DNA from: Coleophoma eucalyptorum | Lineage: Eukaryota > Ascomycota > Leotiomycetes > Helotiales > Dermateaceae | Length of the DNA stretch: 64,000 bases | Assembly: GCA_026120035.1 (NCBI GenBank) | Contig: JALRME010000019.1 | Coordinates: forward strand, 124,001 to 188,000 | Reading direction: 5' to 3' | Shown here: piece after piece, positions 55,059-64,000 of the stretch | Position numbering within the stretch: the first letter of the stretch is position 1 | Layout: the number at the start of each line of letters is the position of its first letter | Notes under the pieces: generated by a model | Databases searched by the model: none | What the model was told of the DNA's origin: nothing | What the model saw: the letters and a program-made list of their open reading frames with translations, nothing else | Translations under genes and position numbers: made by a program

Positions 55059-56886
55059 ATCCAGCGGAGATGTAGTGAAGGGGGGGCTATGCTTTCATAG
55101 CTGGGGACTTGAACTAGAGGTTTTTCTAACTGCCGAGAGTATATGTCATAATGATAAATGTCAATGGTCGCTTAGGAATGTCTGCCGTGGCAACTCAATA
55201 CTTGCGCGGAATTCTGGAAGCTTATTTTACGCAATTATTATAATGTCTGGTTATATATAAACATTTCTGCTTTGTACTTTGATGTCACACTGTTGATGAA
55301 ACTGAATGGTGACGACTAGGTGGGTATTGAAATAGTCAATAACCCCCTCCCCCCCCCCCAGCGACAACTTCCTCGGTAACACTTCACCGTCCCCTCATCA
55401 TAAATCATTTAACTCAAGAATTTTGACGTAACCGCTTCTCCCATATCCAATAGCGCTCCCGCCATGTGGCTAGACTTCAGATCTCGTAAAGTGGCTTCCT
55501 GTTTCCCCCGAGCATCGAATGCCTTTCTTTCTTTCCTTTGTTCATCTTCCCCTACGCCATGTGGCAAAAAAGAGCTTTTCTTTCCAGATCGAAGCCCATT
55601 CTGGAAGAAAGGTAAATCTAAACAGTAGCATTTAAATAGAAGAATTAAGTTTTCCTACACGCAAACGGTCATGCAGATGCGTATCTTTACTGGATGCAAT
55701 CGCGGGTGGGACTTCCGTCGCATTGGTTCCATTTACGAGATTGATCTCGTGGTTTAGCTTCCTTGCCTCTTGGATTAATCATCGGCTTCGATGAGATATG
55801 AACGCCTCATCTATTTTCTTTTGTTTTGATCCTCGAACATTGTTCTCATTCCCATTCTTGCCTTACTGCCACGGGAAGGTTCATGATTGATTCGGCTGCT
55901 TATTTGGTACCGGTGGCGTAAACAGTAGCTAAGAGGAAGGCTATCTATCAGCTGAGGCGACCTGAGTATCTTGGCCTGAGTTATTAGAAGTTGGAGAAGA
56001 TAGTTGTTGAAAGGCCTGAAGGGTTTATCTATGCTGTGCATGGAGGATGGTGATAACCTGCTTGGAAAACTGCCCATATTCCCCTCGAGTATTGGCGAGC
56101 TCAGGACTGCACCACGATCAAACTGATGACATAGGATCATCGCAATCCAGAGCAGATCCGGCTCTTATTTCACCCCATCCCGTGCTGCTTGCATGTGCAG
56201 GATCTAGATACCCGCGGCATGCATGGCTGATCTCCTGCGAGCCTATTTTCCCCTGCATAAATTTCCACAAGCACTGCTGCGTACATACCAGATTGACAAT
56301 GGGCGGGTTTGATCAGTTTTCAATTCCTCGGAGAGATAGTGGTTAATGCTTGACGAGACAGGTTATGCATAGATATTTGCCAGTCTCGTGTATCCGACTT
56401 TTAGTGCAGGCGACAACACGGGCACGAGAACATCCCCAGACCATTCCCAGAGGTGGCAATGTCTGGTGGCTAATCTTGCTTTATTCGACCGGTAGTCTGG
56501 ATCAGTATTTGTAGAATGCTACGGAGTAAGGGATTCCATCCAGTTAACTGCTCGACAAGGAAGAAGCAGGAAACTTCAACGGGTCGCTTAAGCATGCACT
56601 TAAGCCTAATGCATACATCACATCACTTCAGGACTCAAAGGACTGACGAAACCAACACAACCATCTGGATGAATCGGGTTGGCCCGCGATATTGTTCACG
56701 GCTAGAAAAATTCGAGAGGGGTTCTCGCTGGTCAAAACTGGACAGGTTTCTCGACTTCGATTGTGCCGTGCAATCCGCGCAAATCATCTGTCTCGGCGTC
56801 GTATACTTTCGATGCGAATAGATGAAGCCCAACAAGGAATTCTAGAAACACTGATAGTGGTTGAATTGTAACTGAGAACTGCAGCG
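55059..56886. other. Intergenic region
   Basis: About 1.8 kb between two plus-strand genes. A near-pure C run lies at 55343-55359. No gene or known element is recognised; the frames present are short and unsupported. Confidence 0.5.
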
Positions 56887-58255
56887 ATGCAATTACCACC
56901 TCTATCGGTGATGGAGACGTGGCCGGCACCGAATTATGTCAACCCTACCATTCGTGGCCCGGCGAACACTATCATCAATGCCACGCTCTTTCCACTTGTG
57001 ATTATGATTATAGCACTGCGCATGTACACACGTATTAGGTTGTCGAGGAGCTTTGGAACTGATGATGTGCTTATTCTATGTGCTATGGTGAGCATCCCAA
57101 GGCCCTCGCCTACAAAGGAGAAGCTGACAACCATGCAGATACCTACTGCCGGCTTCATGTGCTGCGGTTTTATAGCACAATTGGTTCTGAAAGAGAACCG
57201 ACATGTATGGGATGTCAGCCAGATAGATCTGATACGTGGTTTGAAGTTGGAGATTGCCTCGCAAGTTACGTTTGCTTCAGCTTGCTCCCTCACCAAGCTG
57301 TCGATGCTTGCTATGATTCGCCGAATCATGTCGGGGGGTACGAATCGCCTGTTAAAAAGAGGAGTGGAGACAATGATGTTGATCCTCAGCATCCAGGCAA
57401 CGGTGTTCTGCCTTGCTGCTATATTCCAGTGCAGGTGAGTGATTCCGAATAACTCGAGCGGGCAAATAGGCCTGACTGAATGGCGACTTAGACCGATCTC
57501 TGACTTTTGGACCCTGTCTTTCAAACCCCAAAACTGTCTCAATACACAGACGAATATACTTGCGGCAAGCATCGTAAACACAATAACCGATTTCATTGTG
57601 GTGTTGCTTCCCATTCCTACGGTACTGAATTTGCAACTGAACTCACGTCAAAAGTCTGTGATGATCGGGTTGTTTGGTGCCGGATTTTTGGTCTGCGGTG
57701 TGGGAGTTGCGAGGACTTTCTATACCCATCGTTTCACTGTGTCCTATGATCAACCTTGGGATTCATTTCCGGTATGGATAACTAGCTGTGTGGAGCTTTA
57801 CGTTGGTATTGTAAGTTACCCCTCGAAGGACCAGGTGTTGCACTGCTAAGTCCCAGAAATAGATCTGTGCCTCTGTTCCCACCACCCGTCTCTTTTTCAT
57901 ACGTTACATGCCGGGCATCTTGGAAACGCGTGCCCTCTCGATCTTTACAGCATCGCGCACAGCATCGCGATATAGCGAAAGCAAGCGAGGGTCTTCTTCT
58001 GTCGGTCTCCCAAGCCGAAAACCATCGGCATCAACTTATGTCCAACCCGTCGATATGGATAATATTTCCGTCGATAGAGAGTCAAACGAGATCCAACCTA
58101 GGTCAAGCAAAGCTGGCAGTCAAAAACATCTTGTCAAAGTGGAAGAAGAGTATGACGAATATGAGGGCGATGATTGCAGCCGAAGGGTGAGCTTCATGGA
58201 GCCGCCGCAAAAAACATATACGAGGCCACAATCATATCGGAGCTTTTCGTGTTAG
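56887..58255 (+). CDS. Rhodopsin-domain (Pth11/SAT4-like) fungal membrane protein
   Basis: There are four exons, 56887-57087, 57139-57434, 57492-57810 and 57863-58255 (402 aa), all in phase. This is the second member of this family in the window. The order of conserved blocks is typical: NATLFPLVIMIIALRMYTRI, FGTDDVLILCAM, a long loop, ASACSLTKLSMLAMIRRIMS and LSIQATVFCLAAIFQCRPIS. Then NCLNTQTNILAASIVNTITD, FIVVLLPIPTVLNLQLNSRQ and SFPVWITSCVELYVGIICAS follow. The ~105-residue C-terminal tail is polar, with an acidic EEEYDEYEGDD patch, and likely cytosolic. The function is unknown; the family includes surface receptors and proteins near secondary-metabolite clusters. Confidence 0.88.
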
Positions 58256-58449
58256 ACGTTGCAACAGACTTGAAGCCGTCCTAATTTTCGTATACTGATT
58301 TGTTGCTTAAATAAGGCTGGAATGACTGCTTGGGATTAGTGTTATGATATCTGCATAGTCCTCGAGCCAGCCGAGAAACGTCTGTCACATTCAGCTGTAA
58401 TGACTGCATAGATATCTGAGCTGTAATGTAACTTATATTTTCTCAATAT

Positions 58450-60029
58450 TTACTCATCGTCCTCATCCTCCTCATCGTCCGATATTGGTTCTACAATGAG
58501 ATTACCACTCTTTCCGACCTTCTCTCCAATCGTGCCACCATCTTCGATAGAGTACACAACTCTAGGTAAAGTTGATACAAGCCTAAAATCGTACTTATGC
58601 TCATAGTCCTCCGGTTCCGTGCTCTTATCTTCAGTATTGCTCTGAAGAAGATCGTAACACTCTACAAACGCGTACAGTTCCTCCACGCTTGCATCTCCGC
58701 TAAATCGTCTTGTGACTCGGGCGGCTTCTGGCATCTTCAGTGCAATACGAACAACATTCTTGGAGTCCAAACTTGGCTCGGGGGGAATTGCCTGAACTCT
58801 CCACCTCTTCCACTGCTCTTGCTTGTTCTTCAAAGCCAAGGCAGCTGCCAGCTCATCGGCAATTCTCTTCTCTTCTGCAGCTGCAGCTGCTTCTGCCTCT
58901 CGTCGCAATCGGGCTCTTTCTCTATCTTGTGCTAAAGATCTCTCATACGCTGAATTCTGTTCATCTCGAAGAGAACGTTCAAACTGTTGTGCTGATCTCG
59001 CAGCTCTCACTGTCGCTAATTTCTCTGAATGCGTTGCGATTCCTGCTCTCAGCTTTGTGAGATACGTCGTAGGTGGGACTGGACCTGTAATTCTTGCAAC
59101 GACTGACATCGAAGTTGAGCCTTGTTCGGGAGTGTGTGTAATCAAGGCCGTAAATGGGAATTTGGTACACCGGAGAGCCGTAGAAACTTGATATGCCTCA
59201 GAGTCGCGGACATCACCCATCCATAGGATGATATCATTTTTAGGGTCGTTGAAGAATTCAGAGACCTCGTCGGAAAGAAGGGTATCCCGTGTGAAAGAGG
59301 ACGTATCGTCATGCTCTGGGGAAGTGAGGATAATAACTAAGAACTTGAGATCCTTCTTGGCAAGATCAAGAGCTTGTGCATATCCTCCATCGTATAGTGG
59401 AAGGTTGTTTGGGCCATATTCCTCCTCAAATTCCCGCTTCAGCCTGGCGGCGCAGTCTCGTGGCTTGAGAGGCTTTCTGCCAATTGTATTTGTCCTCCTC
59501 GTTGTACCGACAGTAGGGCTCGGTCTGAACATTCGTGGTAGGAACGGGAATAGGTATGATAGAAAACCAAATGGCAGAGACAGAAGCCTGTAGAGTAAGC
59601 TAAATGGCGTGAAGATAAGGGAGAGAAGAAAAGGAGGACGATGGATGACTTGGTCGTCTGGTTGGGGCACTATTCGGGGCGCAGCGTCGGGTGGGCTTCG
59701 AGATCGAGAAGAGTGACCAGAACCATCATAGAGACTCTGTTGTAGGTTTTCCTGTCTTGCTGCTCGTGGGGGTGGAACATTTTGGGCTGCCAGTGCCTCT
59801 GCGACCAGATCGGGGCCCTCTCCGTCGAAGAACTTTGCAATTGCAATCTGCCGTATGTTAGTGGCGCCTGATAAGAAACATAACCTCAACTTACCTCCAC
59901 GTTCCATTGCGACCGTTGCAGGAGGGGTATGGCAGCTGCAACATCTTGGTCTGTGACAGACATGTACTGCTGCAATGCCAGTTGTTGCGATTCGGACAGC
60001 TGGCTCACATCCATGTCTGCTGAAGCCAT
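58450..60029 (-). CDS. UBX-domain protein, FAF2/Ubx2-like ERAD factor
   Basis: There are two exons, 60029-59895 and 59847-58450 (510 aa). The order of parts matches the ER-resident p97/Cdc48 recruiters. A UBA-like domain lies at 1-55 (ESQQLALQQYMSVTDQDVAA). A membrane hairpin follows at ~130-165 (LLSLIFTPFSLLYRLLSLPF plus GFLSYLFPFLP). The UAS thioredoxin-like domain comes next (LKFLVIILTSPEHDD, NDIILWMGDVRDSEAYQVS), then an Ala/Glu/Arg coiled coil. The C-terminal UBX domain includes FSGDASVEELYAFVECYDLL and LVSTLPRVVYS, where LPR stands for the usual FPR Cdc48 contact. An acidic tail (DDEEDEDDE) ends the protein. It likely links ubiquitinated ER or lipid-droplet proteins to Cdc48. Confidence 0.92.
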
Positions 60030-60649
60030 TCTTTGCGGATGGTAGTGTCCGAGGACAGAAAATAGTCGGTATCAGTTAGCGCATGGTACGGTGGCAAATA
60101 AACCGTCTTGTCTCTTATATGGAGAGCGTTGAAGAAGTGCTGGGGCAGAAGTACGAAGTCCTATCGATGCAGAAAGATGTCATTTCAACACCCAGAGCAG
60201 TGATCTATCAGTCTGGCTACATTCACTCCGCCGTCACCGCCGGTTTCTGCCACCGCCCGCATTGCTAGATCTTGGCGTTGCAACGTCAGCCTTGAACATC
60301 GCAGTATTTCCTTCAGCCTCGACCGCATCATTCTTCACCATGGACCTATAAAGCAGATCTACGCGTCGTTTTCCTCCATTTCCTACTGGATATATAGTCT
60401 GCCATCCCTAGATGGGCTCGTTCTTTGCCATTGCTGTTCTTACTTGGGAAATGTTTGCCAGGATCAAGTAGGCCGAACCCCTCCAGCTTTTAGTCTCTGG
60501 CACAGTCTGGGCTACTGCATGGCAACGCTCGTTGAGGCACATATCTGTCTCCCCAGCGTATGTCTGCTTGTAATCAAAAATATGTACTGACAGAAGCCAG
60601 GCTCCGCAACGCGTTATCGGAAGGTGGCAGATAGCTGTGGGCAGACCCG
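60030..60649. promoter_or_regulatory. Divergent promoter of the UBX gene and PAN3
   Basis: These 620 bp separate the two divergent start codons. A minus-strand frame of 98 codons (60408-60704) overlaps the start of PAN3 and is taken as a shadow. No specific motif is claimed. Confidence 0.45.
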
Positions 60650-63600
60650 ATGGCAGCCACACGATATTCACCTCCAGAGGTGCGAAAACCCATGAGTTCT
60701 CCAAGACCGAGAGGACGTGGTATGTCGAACATTTTTTGAAAGCAGTCTAGTCGGAAGAGAATACTGATGGATTGGTAGAAAACTCCAAAGATACCTTATG
60801 CCGAAATGTCTTGATATATGGCCATTGTCGCTATGAAGACCAAGGCTGCGCCTTCAATCACGACCCACATAACAAACCGGCGCAACCTGACACGTAAGTT
60901 TGTGATTTTCTTTGAATCTTCTAATGAGTTTTTTCGTGATTCTCTTACCTGGTTTGACAAACCCCCGCACGAGACACAACATAAACGAGGATCCCCAACC
61001 CTTGGACCAATATGGACTATCAGGTAATTTGTTCATGTCAATGGTGGAAGCATACCAGCTTCTGAGGAAGTTTCAGGGGAGCATCTGGAGCCGTGTGCCA
61101 GTGATATCTGGCTTTGGGATCTTGCGGATGGAATTACGAAAGGGAACATCTCAGGAGCCCCGAGACCTGTAACCATGGAATCCTGGCGGCGATGATCTAG
61201 ACAGATATATTCTCTGTTTGAAGCCTGAATACTCGAGCCACTATCTTTGGCTGTCTGTTGATGTTCCAAGTGGCTTCCTACCCATCAAGCTTTATCGCTA
61301 CTTCATGGGTGGTCGTTGTGTTTTGGAGAGGACTGTCGTGCTTTCCCCACAAGTGCCATTGGTCATAGGATCCTAAGGATAACGCACAGTCTTTACTGGC
61401 TCCAAAGTTCTAGCTACCACACCACACCGATGCTACTTAGCGTTTTGCTATTCTTTGTACCATGGAACAAGCCCAAACGAGTGTGAACTTGAAATTTGAG
61501 AAGCCTAGCCACCCAGGAGGCATCTTCGTTTTGCCATGGTTTAAAAGGCAAAGTCTGCTTTAGACGACGATTATCAGACACGTTGTGATCTGCATACCGC
61601 GTCGAAACGACACCAGTCCCAGTTTCCACCGACTGCTCTAGATGTTCTTGGGAAGATACAGGTGTCACAAAACGAACAGTGGGTGCTCAGATGATGCCCC
61701 AAAAGGTATCTAGGCATCTTCACTCTCTTCTGTGGGAAACTGGCACGATCGATAACCGCTATTTCTATTTTGAAGCCAAGCAAGTGCCCAAGTACTGATA
61801 GGCTACACCTGTCTACAGCGCGAAGAGATCTCAGTAGTAGGAATGTCACTACCAGCAATACTCAATCCCCAAAAGTTCCGCCGAAAAACAAGCAAATTTG
61901 CAAAATCAACGACCTCAATCGGCAATCACAGAGATTGCAGAACGGAGAGAATGGAGAGAAGCGAAACTCCAGATTATGATGCCTTGATACAACGTGGTAC
62001 CACAACTTGGAAAACCAAAGATATTCCGAGACTTGAGTCAGAACCAAGCGCAGATACTACGATGCGACAACCAGAAAGACTCCGGAATCGGCAGTCAGAT
62101 ATACAGGTTGATACTGCCGCAGTGGATAGGAAGATCGTTGGCAGTTAGCATGCAGATTGCAGAAGCCACTTCTGATCATACTTCGAGGCAAACGCATGCT
62201 GCAAAAAGAGCCGAAGAGGCAACAGCACCGGTTTCTATCACGGCTATCAAATTACCTACAAAGACTGCAAGTATGGTTCAGGGCTTCAAGCCTAGCTTTC
62301 AGCCAAAGTGGCCAGAGCCCAATGAAATGATAAAAGATCCTGGCAAAGCACAAGAAACGATGACACTGGAAACTGGCAATGAGCCAGCAACTTCACCTGA
62401 CTCTGGACCTCCGTCCCATCCAGATACTTTTCCCATGCCTAAAAGCTCCAGGAAGCGGAATACAGCTCGCACGCCATCATTACAGCACCTTATTCGTAAA
62501 CAGTCCAGCATCATTGACCGGCTTACCATCTCCCCGATTCTAGACAGCATTCCTTGTGCGAATCAGTCAGAACCTCAACATGGCAATGATCCCCATGCAC
62601 TCTCGGGACAAGCTCTATATTCCTCTGTTTGCCATAGCAGCCAAGCTACAGCCGCTCACTACATTGGAACCCCATTCTGGATACCTGCGAACATCCACAA
62701 CGGAAAAGGGAAAAGGAGGCAAACCATTCGAAGCGCTTTTCACGCACGGCTTCGGCAGGCATCCATTGGAATGCGAAGTTTTAGGAACCAGGATGCTAGG
62801 AACCATGGTCCATATCTCTTCCACGACTCAACTGCATTGGACAATCAAGCGAAACCACTGTTGCGAGATCTGCTCAAGCAAGTGATATATGCCCCAACAC
62901 AAACAAATCCTAAGGCCGCCAGTACCTCATATCATCGAGGAAGCCGTCAATATGACCAGTTATTCCTCAATGGTAAATATGCTAACACGTCACAAAGTAG
63001 TGCAAAGAAGACTCTAAGCGTGGAATCTCCAGCCTTCACGCCTGCTACATTACCGGTACCTAGCAAAGGCGCTACGATTTCAGCACAAGCTGCGAGTGCA
63101 GCTCCATTTACCCCACGCAACCTTGCCAGTGGTATAACCAACTCTCTTAACCCCTTTTCTTAACTTTACTGATAAGCGCTAGGTACTGCAACCCCGAGTT
63201 CTCAAATAGATGCAGAGCCAACTACTTTCAATCCTGCGCAAGCTCGGGAATTCACACCACAGAACTATGATCTGTCGCAACAGGTGAGAAAGCAATTTGA
63301 AATTAATGCTACGATTGGCCATTCTATCACGGAGAAGCTGACCACGTGCAAGCTCGCCACCAATGGGTCTGCCGCTGAGGCTCAAGTCTTCGATCCCTTT
63401 ACGATGGCTGCTGTAGCGCAGGCAATCCCAAGCGCGCCATATAACCCGTATCTCGAAGAAAATAATCAGCTTGGTGCCAATGGAGCGGGATACTATCAAG
63501 GCCAGGCCAATTATGCTGCGTCCATCCAACCTGTGAGTTTTATACTTCCCTAGCAAGATATCGACTAAATCCCGCAGCTACAATACCACCTTTATGCTCC

Positions 63601-64000
63601 AATTGGGCCCCACAAGGAAGATATTCTGTCCTACCAGCGACATGCTCATGACTTCTTCATGCCAGAGAAGATTCGTGAGGAATTGCAGAAAAAGACCGAA
63701 GCAACTTTGCAGGTGATGCCTAGTGAGTTCGCCTTTGCAATAATTTCGGATTACAACTAATCTTTAGACTCTCAACTGCCGGATTTCGAAAACTATCACA
63801 GCTTGGTGGCGTTAGATACAACACATCATAGAAGCGCAACAGTATTTGGTTATCCAAGTTGGGTGTATAAAGCACAGTCCGCCAAGAATGGCAACTTTTA
63901 CTGCTTGCGCAGACTTGAAGGTGCGTTGATTCTACCATTGGTGAAACACTCGCTGACTTTATGATAGGCTATAAGCTTTCTAACGAGAACTCGATTCGAT
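60650..64000 (+). CDS. PAN3: PAN3, poly(A)-nuclease deadenylation complex subunit (3' end outside window)
   Basis: This is the regulatory subunit that brings the PAN2 nuclease to poly(A)-binding protein for mRNA tail shortening. Exons are 60650-60719, 60779-60893, 62998-63128, 63183-63532, 63578-63722, 63768-63920 and 63968 onward, all in phase (332 codons visible). The N-terminus MAATRYSPPEVRKPMSSPRP leads to a CCCH finger with Cys31, Cys40, Cys47 and His51 (LCRNVLIYGHCRYEDQGCAF). After splicing it continues SAKKTLSVESPAFTPA, AREFTPQNYDLSQQV, SIQPLQYHLYAPIGPHKEDI, HDFFMPEKIREELQKK and NYHSLVALDTT, entering the pseudokinase (FGYPSWVYKA, YCLRRLEGYKLSNENSIR). Intron 2 is 2104 nt, forty times the others, and contains a long open frame. 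Confidence 0.93.
62150..63163 (+). CDS. Unexplained ORF inside PAN3 intron 2, in frame with PAN3 exon 3
   Basis: From an ATG at 62150 an open frame runs 337 codons. It crosses the PAN3 acceptor at 62997/62998, reads PAN3 exon 3 in the correct frame, and stops 11 codons into PAN3 intron 3. The 282 codons upstream of the acceptor are rich in Ser, Thr, Pro, Gln, Lys and Arg, with no domain I recognise (for example TPSLQHLIRKQSSIIDRLTI, then TIRSAFHARLRQ). The frame stays open up to 61994 without an ATG. If transcription began inside intron 2, splicing from 63128 onward would give a PAN3 with a new N-terminus and no zinc finger. Alternatives are a nested or inserted gene fragment, or chance. Confidence 0.4.
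   Translation: MQIAEATSDHTSRQTHAAKRAEEATAPVSITAIKLPTKTASMVQGFKPSFQPKWPEPNEMIKDPGKAQETMTLETGNEPATSPDSGPPSHPDTFPMPKSSRKRNTARTPSLQHLIRKQSSIIDRLTISPILDSIPCANQSEPQHGNDPHALSGQALYSSVCHSSQATAAHYIGTPFWIPANIHNGKGKRRQTIRSAFHARLRQASIGMRSFRNQDARNHGPYLFHDSTALDNQAKPLLRDLLKQVIYAPTQTNPKAASTSYHRGSRQYDQLFLNGKYANTSQSSAKKTLSVESPAFTPATLPVPSKGATISAQAASAAPFTPRNLASGITNSLNPFS

Noticed and set aside
61843..62148. ATG-started 101-codon frame just upstream of the PAN3-intron ORF
   Set aside because: It ends at a TAG and is in a different frame from the long ORF. The only intron that could join them would be about 20 nt, which is too short.

Overview
This window is nuclear DNA of a filamentous ascomycete (Pezizomycotina). 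The evidence is about 18 protein genes on both strands, most of them cut by 45-65 nt introns with GT..AG ends and CTAAC/CTGAC-like branch sites. The gene families also fit: GH3 beta-glucosidase, LaeA-like methyltransferase, Zn2Cys6 regulator, Pth11/rhodopsin-type membrane proteins, DUF7908 wall protein and PAN3. The PAN3 and membrane-protein sequences look most like Leotiomycetes (Botrytis/Sclerotinia relatives), but that is an impression from memory. Exon borders were placed by eye from splice signals, reading phase and family conservation. Every multi-exon model proposed here keeps phase throughout.

Layout. 0.8-6.3 kb: a stand-alone pseudouridine-5'-phosphate glycosidase (-) diverges from a DHA2-type drug exporter (+), which converges on a rhodopsin-domain membrane protein (-). 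6.3-10.3 kb is an AT-rich gene desert with tandem duplications. 10.3-19.6 kb: secreted type-B carboxylesterase, secreted SurE-type phosphatase, GT71 mannosyltransferase and a Ser/Thr-rich secreted surface protein. 20-27.8 kb: three membrane proteins in a row on the minus strand (a large fungal membrane protein, an LtrA-family protein and a sugar porter). 27.8-30.1 kb is a long upstream region carrying two copies of a near-identical GC-rich palindrome. 30.1-33.3 kb: an O-methyltransferase and a LaeA-like methyltransferase diverging from one short promoter. 33.8-39.5 kb: glucosamine-6-phosphate N-acetyltransferase and a 1195-aa class 3 lipase. 40.3-47.1 kb: Zn2Cys6 regulator, aldo/keto reductase and a TAP-like S33 peptidase. 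48.9-51 kb: argininosuccinate synthase with one oversized repeat-bearing intron. 52.5-60 kb: GH3 beta-glucosidase, a second rhodopsin-domain membrane protein and a UBX-domain ERAD protein. 60.65 kb to the right edge: PAN3, truncated by the window.

Genes acting together. No large biosynthetic cluster is visible. Much of the content serves scavenging and the cell surface: GH3 and carboxylesterase release sugars and acids, the sugar porter imports them, GT71 decorates wall mannoproteins and GNA1 feeds UDP-GlcNAc and chitin. The rest is housekeeping: arginine synthesis, ERAD, mRNA deadenylation and pseudouridine salvage.

The most unusual structure is PAN3. Its CCCH zinc-finger exons lie at 60650-60893, but the next recognisable PAN3 exon starts at 62998. 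The roughly 2.1 kb between them holds an ATG-started open frame that runs without a stop straight into the downstream PAN3 exon. This could be an inserted sequence or an alternative N-terminus that replaces the zinc finger.
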